Below are positions 34,540 through 47,081 of a stretch of 64,000 nt of DNA, one piece after another. A program made the position numbers and the translations under genes. Under the pieces are notes generated by a model. The model made no database searches. It saw only the letters and a program-made list of their open reading frames with translations, and was not told the DNA's origin. Source of the DNA: Gnetum montanum. Its lineage: Eukaryota > Streptophyta > Gnetopsida > Gnetales > Gnetaceae. The stretch's first letter is position 1. Every line of letters begins with the position of its first letter. Where the stretch lies: the NCBI GenBank assembly GCA_015680685.1, contig MNCI01035130.1:663403-727402 (forward strand). The letters run 5' to 3'.

Positions 34540-34934
34540 ATAAAGATTTAGTATTTGGTAAAACTAAAGAATTGGCTCCAAAAAGAATTGTTGAGCATGC
34601 TATTGATATTTTTCTTGGTACACAACCTATTTTAAAAGCTCTTTATAGATTTTCCACTTCTAAATTAAGAGAATTGAAAGTACAATTGGATCAACTATTG
34701 GAGGAAGGGAAATTTTGACCTAGTCTTATTTGTTAAAAAGAAAGATGGTACATTAAGATTATGCATTAAGTATAGGACATTGAAAAAAGTGATGATTAAA
34801 AATACTTATCATTTGCTTAGAATCGATGATTTATTTGATCAACTTATAGGTTCATGTTATTTCAAAGATCGGTTTAAAATCAAATTATCATCAAATAAAA
34901 ATTAAGGAAAATGATATTAAGAAAATTGCATTTA
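34540..34934 (+). pseudogene. RT first part of element B
   Basis: [15 protein letters not shown] and a worn [10 protein letters not shown]-like stretch (34665-34765) mark the start of RT. The frame ends at KIAFRT, where element A is inserted; the same protein resumes at 44542 with RTRYELYKFFGMPFGLTN. Confidence 0.8.
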
Positions 34935-34939
34935 GAACT
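34935..34939. other. Target site duplication, left copy (GAACT)
   Basis: GAACT precedes the left LTR of element A; the identical pentamer follows its right LTR at 44542-44546. It is part of an Arg-Thr codon pair of B's RT. Confidence 0.95.
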
Positions 34940-35765
34940 TGATGAACCGCGATATTGGGGCCGTGATATTGCATTCGTGATATCGGAGACTACCATGCAA
35001 TGTCAGATACTCGATATTGGGACTTGCCTCCTTGCCTATAAATAAGAGGCAAGCACACTTGGTTTTGTAATTAGATAGTTAGTCCCTTAGCCAAGCTCTT
35101 GCCCTTTCTCCCCTCCAGAGTTAGAATTATTTTTGTGTGCCCGTAGTAGGAGTCATCAAGTGAACGGATCTTTAGTCGAGCATTGTGTACCTAAGCACAC
35201 TTTGTGTACGGCAATAAAGATGAACTTTATGATAAATCTTATAGCATCTAGAATAGATTAATTAGTGTTAATTGATGTTATTAAATGCTTTCTTAGTTAA
35301 TTAATGATTCTCTCTCACCCTACAACTCTCCTAAGTAAGTACACTCAGTACAATCACTTTGAGCATGCGTGTAACACTTGGTGACCAAATAACAATTAAC
35401 ATTTGGTAATCCTAGTAGTGTTGCACTGGTTCAGAATGTGTATGGCAAGTGAGAATGGATACTGGTGTTAGGATTAGTTAAAGCCTAGTTAATTAGTAGT
35501 TAAGTTAAATTAGTCACTTATTTATCTCTCTCTCCTCCTTTATTAGTAGCAAGACATAAAAACATAAAAGCAATAAAAATCATATGCCTCAAGCTTACTT
35601 AACCATACAATCGTGACATACAAGTAAGTTTGGGAAGAAAATGATCAACCAACCCGTCCTTGTTCCACAAAGGTGCATAGGCACTTAGTCCTTGGAATTT
35701 GACTAGATCATGCATGAACACTTGTATTCATATGGTTGAGTGTAGGGATACCTCGTCACTCATCA
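34940..35765 (+). repeat. 5' LTR of element A (826 bp)
   Basis: It opens with a cluster of GATATT words in the U3 part, has a TATA box (CCTATAAATAAG) near 35035, an AATAAA polyadenylation-like signal near 35213, and ends GTCACTCATCA. Differences from the right LTR are mostly C/T or G/A, plus a small indel near 35513-35550 that is absent from the right copy. Confidence 0.95.
35035..35046 (+). promoter_or_regulatory. TATA box in the 5' LTR of element A
   Basis: CCTATAAATAAG, with the equivalent CCCATAAATAAG in the right LTR near 43848. Confidence 0.6.
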
Positions 35766-35784
35766 TTAGCGCCATTGTTAGGGA
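35766..35784 (+). other. Worn primer-binding site (Asp tRNA type) of element A
   Basis: TTAGCGCCATTGTTAGGGA directly follows the left LTR. The usual Asp-tRNA-complementary site begins TGGCGCCGTTGCCGGGGA; the differences are all transitions of the C-to-T or G-to-A kind. Confidence 0.75.
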
Positions 35785-35859
35785 CTTAGTTGTTTGTGTG
35801 TTAATTAGAACTTAGGAAATCATTCACATCATTGGAACGAACCCTTAGGGTTGGATTGA

Positions 35860-38240
35860 GAAAATGAAAATAATACATTGCACACTAGACAGACAAGTAT
35901 GTCTCCTTCTTCATACGAAAGCGCCTCACTACCTAGGTCTAAAACAGGAAACAATCGGTGGCATAATACACATGACATTGATCCACCAGTCCCTCAACAA
36001 GTTAGAGTGGTATATATTCATTTCAATGAGTATATACCAGACTTCACCTTTATCCTCCATCAAGATGAACAACTGCATTGGCAAGACTTAGAAGGTAACA
36101 TAGTGTTACCTCTCGATTGTTCAGTCCCAAGCATGCTTCTTTGTGCTCTCACACGAGTTAACATGCTGCACTTACATGAAGAATACATTGTGTAAGACCA
36201 TGACTCGAGAGAATACCGTCCCATAGAGGTACAACGTCAAAGGAACTTACAACATGAGAGACATCATAAAAGTCTTGGAAGGGTAAGTGGTCCTAGGATG
36301 TCCTACATGTTTTAAGTGAAAATGAAGGTGGTGAACCTACCTTAGGCAGTCACCCACAAAATGATGTTCCTCCCCTTGACTTTGGCCAGGGGGTTGTGTA
36401 TCAGAACCTTCATTCCACTATTCATAACCTAGGTTCTAATACCCATGGGCATAAAGGGTCCAAAAAAGGGACATGGACATATGATAAAGGTGGAAATTCT
36501 AATCACAATCATGATTGAGACCATGATCGTCAAAGAGACGATAGTAGACACCATCATGGTAACAGTTCTCCTTCTTCTTCACTTTCACCATCTCCTTCAT
36601 CTTTTCCTTCAGTATCTGGATGTAGTCATAAAGAAAAAGACCATGGGCATAAAGGTAGGCAAAGTGAAAGTCATATACGAAATAAACAGGAAAGGAGACA
36701 AGGGCACTCTAGAGAATCATAACATAGAAGAAGGGAGAGTAGGGAACAACATAGGCATCATAGACACCATGGATGAGACGATCATGATGAACCCCTACTC
36801 GCTACTCGAAGTATGTTAGACATAACTNNNNNNNNNNNNNNNNNNNNNNNNNNNNNNNNNNNNNNNNNNNNNNNNNNNNNNNNNNNNNNNNNNNNNNNNN
36901 NNNNNNNNNNNNNNNNNNNNNNNNNNNNNNNNNNNNNNNNNNNNNNNNNNNNNNNNNNNNNNNNNNNNNNNNNNNNNNNNNNNNNNNNNNNNNNNNNNNN
37001 NNNNNNNNNNNNNNNNNNNNNNNNNNNNNNNNNNNNNNNNNNNNNNNNNNNNNNNNNNNNNNNNNNNNNNNNNNNNNNNNNNNNNNNNNNNNNNNNNNNN
37101 NNNNNNNNNNNNNNNNNNNNNNNNNNNNNNNNNNNNNNNNNNNNNNNNNNNNNNNNNNNNNNNNNNNNNNNNNNNNNNNNNNNNNNNNNNNNNNNNNNNN
37201 NCGAAGAGATGGTGAATAGGAAAACTTTTCCTATCCAAAAGTTGACATTAGAAGTATCGGCCAAGGTAGACCAAATGTGGGATTCCCTAGATAATAGATT
37301 TCAATCTATTCTTAAAATAGTAGAGGAGTTTAAAGAGCAAGGTAGTGATCGCGAAAAAAGAAAAAAGAAAGAAGCTGAAAATGCACGTAGCAAGGGTAAG
37401 GGCAAAGTTGCCATTGTTGAAGAGGTTGTGGGTTCGGAAACAGACAATTATAGTGAATGCGAGATATGTCAATATGACCATCCTAAGGGATGTTACCCTA
37501 TAATCTCACATATGTAGGAGTCTGGGGGTGTATGCACTCAACCCATGATTGAACAAATGACAAACACCTCGAAGGTTACCTTATCCTCAAGGTAACCCAT
37601 GACAGTTTCACCAACCATTAACATATTATCCTAGTGGAACTCCCATAACCGATTAGCAATATCAATAGTGGCAATACCCACAATCATGGGGAATGCCACC
37701 ACCAAGGCAATAATATCCTTATCGGCAACTTGACCCATATGGATATTAGGTGCAGTAGCCAATCTCTCCATGTGACTCTACTAGTCACGTTACTCCTCAA
37801 CCTCACTACTAAGCTTGTCAGTATTATGGGGCTCCATTTGCTAGGGGCAATATCTTGCAAGCATATCATCCTTCTCATTCGGCCACATATCTTCTAGCAA
37901 TAGCTCCATTACCACCTGCTCCAGCTATGCAGGGTGAAATCCCTACCCAGCCGTAGCAACGTAATGCCACAAGGGCTGTTAACTCTCAACCTACTATTGG
38001 TTCCAACAACAACATGAAGAAAAGACCTTTCTTTAGAACCAATAGTCCAACCAAGCTCTTGCAATCACAAGTGGCTGATTCATTAGATGCCTTAGTATTA
38101 ATAAAAGCTTCGAAGCCTCCTTCAACTCAACCACCACACTTAATGCATATGGTCATGCTAACACATGCCGTCACCAATTGGATCAAAGTTGGCCATCTTC
38201 CCAGGAAATTATATTATCCTGGGAGTCCTCTAATATATTT
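35860..38240 (+). pseudogene. Gag remnant of element A (contains assembly gap)
   Basis: Open pieces lie at 35878-36195 and 37202-37517. The latter is charged and helical (EEFKEQGSDREKRKKKEAEN) and ends in a zinc-knuckle-like CEICQYDHPKGCYP. A Pro- and Gln-rich, heavily interrupted stretch continues to the protease. The centre is lost in the N run. Confidence 0.65.
36828..37201. other. Assembly gap, 374 N
   Basis: Run of N inside the gag region of element A. Reading frames that appear to cross it are artefacts. Confidence 0.99.
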
Positions 38241-38249
38241 ATAAATCGC

Positions 38250-38649
38250 TGGAAATGAACTGTGCAAGGCTCTTTTGGGTTTAGGTTTTGGTGTCAACTT
38301 GATTTCTCAAGAAATGTACAAGGCCTGGAACCTACCTCCATTAAAAAAGAGCAACATTCATCTAGAGTTGGCTGATCAGTCCTTTACTATCCCATTGGGA
38401 CTAGTTGAGCACATTGTTACCACTGTTTATGGGTGGTTGTGCCCAGCTGATTTCCTAGTGATTCAGGTGAGCAACAGTAAGGGGGACTTCCCAATCATAA
38501 TGGGAAGAGCATGGCTAAGCATAGTTGATGTGTGCCTAGGAATCTATGATCTTTCCCTAGAAATATCAAAAGAAAACACATTTAGAAAGATCAAGAAGAA
38601 GAAAGTTCCATGCATCGCATACAATGACATAGGGTGTAATTACGTGTAG
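38250..38649 (+). pseudogene. Protease remnant of element A
   Basis: Readable as ELCKALLGLGFGVNLISQ, NLPPLKKSNIHLELADQS, TIPLGLVEHIVTTVYG and FPIIMGRAWLSIVD. This follows Athila-type proteases, with the catalytic DxGA reduced to GLGFG. The stretch 38275-38649 is free of stops. Confidence 0.8.
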
Positions 38650-38799
38650 AGGTCATGGATTGTGCAAAGTTTAACATTGCCTGCATGCAATTAGTGTGCA
38701 CAAGTGATCAACATATAAAGATTCCTGTATGCAACAGCCACATGATAGGAAGGCACCCAATGGCTGACAGCTAATCAAGAAAGTAGTTCAATCATATGC

Positions 38800-40420
38800 A
38801 TGGAACCAACTGAGGGTTTGACTTGCACTTACATCGATAGCATAGATGCATTAGAGCAAGTTCACTGCCAACTTCCAAATCTTAACCTTGAAAATATCAA
38901 CTGGGGGAAGTTGGAAATCCCTAAGAAATTTAAGGAGGAGCCCCTTGAGCTGAAACCATTGCCCATTGGTATGGAATACACATTCCTTAAAAATGGAAAG
39001 CTAGTAATTATTAACACTAAGCTTGCTCTGCAACAAAAAGAGAGATTGCTAAAAGTGATAAATAGATGGTTGAAAGCCTTCGTTTGGTCATATCCTGAAT
39101 TAACTAGAATAGATCCGAGGATATGTCAACATAGGATTTACATCAACCCCTCCATGAAGCCTCAAAGACAACTGTAGATGCATTTGAACCCAAAGCTAAA
39201 GTAAGTAGTAAAGGAAGAAATCGAACAGCTTCTCAAGGCTGGGTTCATATATCCCATTGCTGATAGAAAATGGGTTAGCCCCTTAGTTATTATGCTAAAA
39301 AGTGGAGGTAAATGGAGGGTGTGCATAGATTTCAGGCTACTAAATATGGAAACATTCAAAGATCACTTGCCATTGCCATTTGTCGATCAAGTCTTAGACA
39401 CCATTGCAGGGCATCACTATTACATTTTTCTGGATGGATATAGTAGATATAACCAAATACAAATAGCCCCAGAAGACCAAGCCAAGACTAAATTCACTAG
39501 TCCTTGGGGAATGTTTGCATACAAATAGATACCGTTTGGCTTGTGCAATGCCAATGCAACATTTTAACGATTAGTTCTAAGCATCTTCCAACAACAGATA
39601 GGAAATGGTGTAGAAGACTTTATGGATGATTTCTCCACCTATGGAGCAAACTTTGATCAATCCTTAGACCAGTTAGAGTAAGTGCTGAAAAGATGTGTGG
39701 AAATCAATTTAAGGCTCAAGTGGCAAAAAAGCCATTTAATGGTCCAAGAAGCTATAGTGCTAGGGCATAAAATATCACACACAGGGATAGATGTAGACCC
39801 AGAGAAAATTAAAGTTATCCAAGGAATTACCCATCAACCAGAAACTATCAAAGATATTTGGTTATTCCTTGGACACACTGGATACTATAGAAGATTTATT
39901 GAGAACTTTTTAAAGGTTGCCAAACCATTAGTGGAATTAACGAAAAAGGATGTACCTTTCAAATGGACCAGGGAATGCGAATTAGTTTTCCAAACTCTAA
40001 AATAGAAGCTAGTGGAAACACCCATTCTACAAGCTCCTGACTAGTCCAAACCATTCCATATCATGATTGACGCATCCAACTATGCCTTAGGAGCCGTACT
40101 TACATAGTTAGATGACTAGAAGCATCCTTATTACATCCACTATGCAAGTAGAAGTATCACTGGTGCACAAGTTAACTACACTACCACAGAGAAAGAATTA
40201 ATGGTTGTAGTGTTTGCACTAGAAAAGTTTAGACACTATGTATTGGGATATAAAGTATATATACATACAAATCATAGTATAATAAGGTTCCTCATGAATA
40301 AGCCAATGGTAAGCCCTCGTATGATACGATGGCTTGTAATCTTACAAGAGTTTGATCTTACGATGATCGATTGTAAAGGCATCGAGAACATAATTACTAA
40401 TCATTTATCTCAGCTGTGAT
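38800..40420 (+). pseudogene. RT and RNase H of element A
   Basis: Open blocks at 38800-39177, 39292-39528, 39682-40005 and 40201-40419 follow one another in the same domain order: FVWSYPELTRIDPRICQHR; LPFVDQVLDTIAGHHYYIFL; FMDDFSTYG with the catalytic YxDD-type motif as FMDD; GHKISHTGIDVDPEKI; then RNase H with MIDASNYALGAVL and TTTEKELMVVVFALEKFRHY. Stops at 39526 (TAG) and 39565 (TAA) sit where relatives have Gln. Otherwise well preserved. Confidence 0.9.
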
Positions 40421-40479
40421 GGGACAACAAAGAGGATGAGTATCCAATTTCTAATTATTTTCTAGATGAATTCCTCTTT

Positions 40480-41790
40480 GCTAGTGTAGTGAATAATCAA
40501 TCACCGACAGAGACAAACTGGTATGGTAGCATTCTTACCTATCTCCTCACCCAACAATTACCACAAGAGTTAAACCTTAAGAAGAAACAACAATTTCTTC
40601 ACCTAGCCAAGTACTTTATGGAGATAAATGGATAACTCTATAAAGTGTGTCTCGATGGCTTGGTTCGATGGCATGTTCCCAATATAGATCAACTGCTAGT
40701 TCTCCAAGATGCTCATGAGGGTTCTTTTGGGGGGTCATTACGTTGGGAGATGAATGGCCACCAAGATCTTGCTTGCAGGATATTATTGGCCTATATTGTT
40801 TTGGGATTCCCATAAATTCATCCAATCTTGTGAGTGCTATCAATGTGATGGGGAAATGACTGCTAGAATTGAGGGTTTGCAACAATGGATCCAACCATTA
40901 GAACCCTTCAACATTTGGGGAATTGATTTTATGGGGCCAATTACACCAATGTCCAGTGGAAAATCTTATATTATTGTTGCTATTAATTACGTCACTAAAT
41001 GAATAGAAGCAGCTACTATTAAGGATTATACATCATCTATAGCTGCAAAATTTGTTCAACAACAAATCATAAATAGGTTTGGTGTGCCTCTTGCACTTAT
41101 TTCAGACAATGGTACCCACTTCACAAGTGCAACTTTTTGGAAATTAATGCAACACTTAGGGGTTGAACACAAACTTAAAACACCATACCAGCCCCAAGAG
41201 AATGGTCAAGCTAAAGTTATCAATAGGAAGATTATGAAAATATTGACAAGAACTATTAGCAAGTTTAGGTGAGACTCGAGCACTAAACTAAATGATGCTC
41301 TTTGGGCATACCACTCCACATGGAAACTCCTTACAGGCTACTCTCCCTATGAGTTAGTGTATGGTAAATTACCAACACTCCCCATTTAAATTGAGATTCG
41401 TACACTATCCACGACATGTGACCTCAACCTTGACCTTGATCTAGCATAGAAACAATGATTGGTAACTCTTAACTTGCTAGATGAAAACTGACTAGTTGCC
41501 TTGTCATTTAACGAATTGCACAAGGAATTCAATAAACAACGTGATGACCTAAGGATTAGGAAATTTAAATATCTTCTAGGAGATAAGGTTTTCTACTAGA
41601 ATCCCACACATGTCACAACGTACTAAATTTCAAACATTGTGGGAAGGACCTTATATTATATATGCAACTTTTCCTTCAGGGGCCATGATAATAGACAAAT
41701 TTGAGAGCTCGGACAAAAAAATGTTGGTTAACGTACAACAAACCAAACCTTTCCATGAGCTTAGGACATCTAGTACACATGCTACCTCTG
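40480..41790 (+). pseudogene. Integrase of element A
   Basis: A zinc-binding remnant ends CECYQCDGE near 40840. The core reads FNIWGIDFMGPITPM (first Asp), VPLALISDNGTHFTS (second Asp) and QPQENGQAKVINRKI (expected Glu replaced by Lys). After YHSTWKLLTGYSPYELVYGK (near 41310-41360) the C-terminal part ends near 41790. Several stops. Confidence 0.88.
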
Positions 41791-41829
41791 TTGATGGACA
41801 ACCTTGCTCACTATTTCAAATCTCCTCCT

Positions 41830-43737
41830 TCCAACTCAGTCGTGGGGGAGATGGCCACCTATGCTAATTTTTAGGCCCTTAGTTCTTTTTGAATTTTTGT
41901 TTCACACATTTTTGTTTTACACATTTTTCCAACTTTTCTTATTTTTTTACACTGTCGTTCATATTTTCACTATTTTCACTATTTTCCAACTTTTATTCAT
42001 CATGCAATAAGTGCTCATGATGGTGGATTGAATTATATCATAATTGATTGTTAATGTTTGGTTTATACCTTTGAATTAAGATGTTGATATTAAGGTATGG
42101 TTCTTTTGGTAAAATAGGCAATGAGTCCATGCCATCCACTCATTCATTTAACTCTATGGTCTCCTTTAGCTTGGAACTGTATAGTCCCTTTTTCTAAGTA
42201 AACCTGTTAATCAGTTGGTGGTTGGTGGATGAGAAGGGTGTAACTTCAAGGGGATTCGATGCATTTGTGTTGGCTATTCTCTTGGGTGCTTGGATGCTTT
42301 TCCTTGGGATTTCCACCATTTTGACATTGTTGAAAAATTAGGAAGATGAGTGAATAAAAATAAGTCTTTGCATGGTGTGGTTCTCACATACCAAAAAAGA
42401 AGAAGAAGAAGAGAAAAGTGATAATTCAAAGCACACCACTTAGACATAATAAAGCAATATGGGCTACAAGCACTAGTTATGGAACTGGAAAGACATGTTT
42501 CCCATGCCTAAAGGTTCCCTCTAACTAAGGCCCTTTCTCACTTCCTACTTCTCCATCTCGCTCTCCTTGGAATGCTGGTGACTCTTTGTGGAAGCATTCT
42601 TGTTGCTTCAAGTGGATCGATTGGTCAAGTGTGTTGATGCAAGGTCACTGGATGTGGTTTGTTTGAGTCTGGATTTGGGATGAGTTCTACTTAGTTATAT
42701 TAACTATGAAATATACAATGGACTTTACACAACCTTATTCTTGGGATTCTATTCCATTCTCTCCTCTCCATCTTTCTTCCCATTTTTCCACCTCATTGCT
42801 AGTTTTATCATTAGTCCATTTCTGGGTTGATGCATTGTTTTTCTTTGGTGAATTCTTGTGGGTAAGTTTTTAACTCTTGCTTCCAAATGACATTCCTAGA
42901 GCCTATGAACTCTTTGGTTTGTGGGTTTGTTAGGGCATAAAAGACATGATCCTACTTTGGGGAGGACCCACTGGGATTCCTCTTTAGTGCAATTGTTAAC
43001 TTCTTTTCCTTAAACATTTCCTGTAATCAATTATTTCTTATTTCATCCCCATCCATGGCATCCATTTTATTGGCATTGCCATTGTTATTTTTCCCATCTT
43101 TCTTGTTCCTCATATTTTTCCATCTTAGAGCTAATGGAGGTTCGCTCTTAGTCATGGGGGCCTTGGCACAAATTTTTTAATTTTTTTCATTTTACTATTC
43201 ACCTAACCCCTACATCTTGTGTAGTCACCAATGATAAATCTCCGAACCAGTTTCTACCATAACCACAACTTAGCCAAAGTGCTTCATATCGAGGCAAGGT
43301 ATCAACTGCATTGTGGTTTATCTATCCTTGCTCATTTGTGACTATGTTGTGTGTGCAAATGGTGATCATACAAACAATGGATTGGGCTTGGAGGAAGCAC
43401 TCAAGATGGACTAGAACTAGAGCATTTATGAAAGGAGCAAGTCTGGTGGCGTGGCTATGGATAAATAATGGAAGGTGCAACCTTGGCATTGGCAGCAACA
43501 CACTTCATCTTCTTTCTCTTCAAGCTACCAAATAAAGGCCTGGATGTCATTTATGTACAAGTGTTCACCACAATGGTCATGAACACTAATGTTGTAATAT
43601 GCTTATTGATCCGTTCACTAGGCACATTGAGTCTATCATCCCATTCCATCGTCAGTTGTCAGTTAGTCAATGATCCCATACATTCCCAATATTTTGTAAG
43701 AAACTCAAGGATGAGTTTTCATTTAGTCATGGGGGTA
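41830..43737 (+). other. 3' spacer of element A
   Basis: It aligns with 12900-14880 of A1 in its first part, then resumes near the polypurine tract; the 2.8-kb extra reading frame seen in A1 is missing. Short open pieces (43311-43740) are uninformative. It ends in the purine tract TCATGGGGGTA beside the right LTR. Confidence 0.6.
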
Positions 43738-44541
43738 TGATGAACTACGATATTGGGGCCACGATATTGCATCCACAATATCAGGTATGCGATATTAGAG
43801 CCTACCATACGATGTCAGATACCCGATATTAGGACCTACCTCCTTGCCCATAAATAAGAGGCAGGCGCACTTGGTTTTGTAATTAGATAGTTAGTCCCTT
43901 AGCCAAACTCTTTCCCTTTCTCCCCTCCAGAGTTAGAATTATTTCTGTGTGCCCACAGTAGGAGTCATCAAGTGAACAGATCTTTATTCGAGCATTGTGT
44001 ACCTAAGAACACTTTGTGCAAGATAATAAAGATGAACTTTATGATAAACCTTACAGCATCTAGAATAGATTAATTAGTGTTAATTGATGTTATTAAATGC
44101 TTTCTTAGTTAATTAATGATTCTCTCTCACCCTACAACTCTCCTAAGTAAGTACACTCAGTACAATTACTTTGAGCATGTGTGTAACACTTGGTAACCTA
44201 GTAACGATTAGCGTTTGGTAATCCTAGTAGTGTTGCACTGGTTCAGGATGTGTACGGCAAGTGAGAATGGATACTGGTGTTAGGATTAGTTAAAGCCTAG
44301 TTAATTAGTAGTTAAGTTAAATTTTCAGGACATAAAAACATAAAAGCCATAAAAATCATATGCCTCAAGCTTACTTAACCATACAATCATGACATACAAG
44401 TAAGTTTGGGAAGACAACGATCAACCAACCCGTCCTTGTTCCACAAAGGCGCATAGGCACTTAGTCCTTGGAATTCAACCAGATCATGCATGAATGCTTG
44501 TATTCGTATGGTTGAGTGTAGGGATACCTTGCCACTCATCA
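43738..44541 (+). repeat. 3' LTR of element A (804 bp)
   Basis: It begins TGATGAACTACG and ends TTGCCACTCATCA and aligns with 34940-35765 throughout. It is followed by the target duplication GAACT. Confidence 0.95.
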
Positions 44542-44546
44542 GAACT

Positions 44547-45470
44547 AGATATGAATTATACAAATTTTTTGGGATGCCATTTGGATTAACTAATGCATCT
44601 GCAACATTCATGGCTTCAATGAATAATATTTTTTATGAAGATCTTAATGAACTTGCTATAATATTTATGGATGATATACTTGTTTGCTCTAAGTTAAGAT
44701 AAGAACATATCAAACATTTAAAAATCACAATGAAAATTATTAAAGTGCATTAGTTGAAAGATAGATTTAGTAAATGTGAACTCTTTAAAGAAGAAGTTTT
44801 ATACTTGGACCATATAGTTTCTATGAAAGGATTACAAGTTGATCCAGCAATAGTTAGTGTAATTCGGGATTAGCCTCAACTAAAAGATGCTATAACGGTT
44901 CATAGTTTTTTGGGTTTAGCAGGTTTTTATTGATGTTTCATGAAAGATTATTCTACTTTGATAGCCCCATTGACTAACCTTTTAAAGGAAAAACATGTGC
45001 TTAAGTTTGATGAAAAATGTAAGGAAGCTTTCCTCAAATTAAAGATGCTACTCACAATAGTAGCTATTCTAAGAATTTCATATGAGGAATTACCATTTGA
45101 AGTATCCATGAATGCTTACGGAATAGGAATCAGTGTAGTTATGTCACAATAAGAGAAAGTGGTGTGTTATGATTCTTGTAAATTATGATGAGCTAAGATA
45201 AATTACTCAACCCATGATTTAGAATTACTGGTAATTATTCATGCTTTAGAAGTTTGGAGACATTATATTTGTGGAAAAAGGTTTATGCTAAAAATATATC
45301 AGAAAAGTTTAGAATATTTGTAGAGACAACCTATTTTGAATACTCAACAATGATGATGGATAGAATTATTGATTGAATATAATTTTGAAATCAAATATAT
45401 TCCTAGAAAACAAAATGTAGTGGCCAATGCCCTTAGTTGAATGTGGAACTTGATGATAGGTGTGGTAACA
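44547..45470 (+). pseudogene. RT second part and RNase H of element B
   Basis: The RT resumes as YELYKFFGMPFGLTNASATF, with IIFMDDILVCSK carrying the catalytic FMDD, then HSFLGLAGFY and the RNase H remnant INYSTHDLELLVIIHALEVW. It ends YIPRKQNVVANALS. Stops such as TAG at 44869-44871 replace expected Trp or Gln. Confidence 0.9.
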
Positions 45471-45479
45471 ACCCCTATG

Positions 45480-46833
45480 GAAGAAGAAATTAAGGAACTA
45501 GATAAAAGAAGATCCTTATTTGAAGAAGATTTTAATGAATATTTCCTTTTAGCCTCAATATCAACTTGTCTCTAAAGGTTTATTGATGAAAATATAAAGA
45601 GTATGTATACCAGAGGGAAATTGAAGACTTAGGCTATTGTATGAAGCACATTAAGTATCATATGCAGGATACCCAGGTTATATTATGACTTATATGATGA
45701 TCTGCAAATCTTATTTCTTGCCTAGAATGAAGAATGATGTATCCTCATACATTAAAAATTATCTAACATGCCAAAGAATAAAAGCTAAACAAAAGAAACC
45801 TAGTTGGTTATTAAAGAATTTGGAAGTCTAAACTTGGAAATGGGAAGATGTTACCATGGATTTCATTGTGGGATTACTAATAATCAAAAATGGAAATTAC
45901 TCAATCTTGATAGTGTTTGGTTGTTTATCAAAGATGATACATTTTATAGATTTGAATTCTACAAACACAACTAAAGAGGTAGTTCAAAAATTTGTACAAG
46001 AAGTACTCTAGTTACATGGATGTTTGAAATCTATCACCTCAGACTGAGATCCCAGGTTCATATCTAAAGTTTCGTAAAATTTATTCAAAGAGCTTGGAAC
46101 CTAGTTAAAATTTAGCATAGCTTATCACCTAGAGACCAATGGGAAAACCAAATGTGTGAATAGAATATTATAAGATATTCTATGAAGCTATGTTGGGAGT
46201 AGACCAAAATTAGGAAGAATTATTTGCACCTAGTAGAATTCACCTATAACAGCAATTATCAAGGTTCCATACATCAAACACCATTTGAAGTAGTATATGG
46301 ATGGAACTTCTGTACACCACTTACATAGGTAGATCCAACCTTGAGAACGGAATGGAAGAAAGAAGAAATGAAAATAATGGAAAACATTGTTACAAGAGTT
46401 AAAGAAAATATACAAGCTACCTAAGATAAATATAAGGGATATGTAGATCAACATTGACTTAATAAAGAATTCCAACTGTGAGATTAGGTATTACTGAGAG
46501 TAAAACCTACCAAGAGTTTTGTTAAACTTGGAAAATATACTAAATTTGCACCCAAATATTATGGACCTTTTAAATTTCTAAAAGAATTTGTGAAGTGACA
46601 TATTGGTTAAATCTTCTAGCAACTTTAAGAGTTCACCTAGTTTTCCATGTAAGTTTATTAAAGAAATTTCATACAAATGATGTGCCATATGTGCTAGATT
46701 GAAATACTTTACTATTAAGATCCAATGCTAGCTTTGAAGTTAAACCCATTACAATTAGGAACCATCAAACCAAGAAGCTACGAAATAAAATTGTCAGTAA
46801 AATTCTTGTTCAATGGTTAAATTATGATTAATA
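45480..46833 (+). pseudogene. Integrase and chromodomain of element B
   Basis: The integrase zinc finger reads through NYLTCQRIKAK (45760-45790), and the core has EDVTMDFIVGLL (first Asp) and a worn second-Asp motif near 46045. The final Glu motif is worn (TNGKTKCVNRIL). The C-terminus reads KLRNKIVSKILVQWLNYD and stops at 46833, matching the chromodomain start of plant chromoviruses. This sets B apart from A and D. Confidence 0.85.
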
Positions 46834-47068
46834 AAGTTAAAAGAATATGAAGTTTATTATTAACACTTACATCCAACTTTTTGATCATCACGATATTGAA
46901 TGATAAATCACATTTATTATTGATGTAATAAATTATATTTATAGTTGTTGGTATTTTGTTTGTATAGATGATAATAAGGATAATAAATAAGCTAAAGCTA
47001 AGGAGCATAATGATGAAGCAACAGTTGTGCCATTGGACATAGACAAAGCACTCGAGGATGAGTTGGAT

Positions 47069-47081
47069 GCAGGGGGTAGAT
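47069..47081 (+). other. Polypurine tract of element B
   Basis: GCAGGGGGTAGAT directly precedes the right LTR start (TGTAACATCC). Confidence 0.8.

Larger units (their letters stand above)
34940..44541 (+). mobile_element. Element A, Athila-like LTR retrotransposon nested in B
   Basis: Two LTRs (34940-35765 and 43738-44541) begin TGATGAAC and end CTCATCA, and the whole is flanked by the 5-bp duplication GAACT (34935-34939 and 44542-44546). A worn Asp-tRNA-type primer site follows the left LTR and a purine tract precedes the right one. Domain order: gag, protease, RT, RNase H, integrase. It interrupts the RT of element B and is thus younger than B, yet has many stops of its own. It contains a 374-base gap. 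Confidence 0.95.

Noticed and set aside
36782-37517. Frames of 140-234 residues across the N run
   Set aside because: Composed mostly of undetermined residues, an artefact of the assembly gap.
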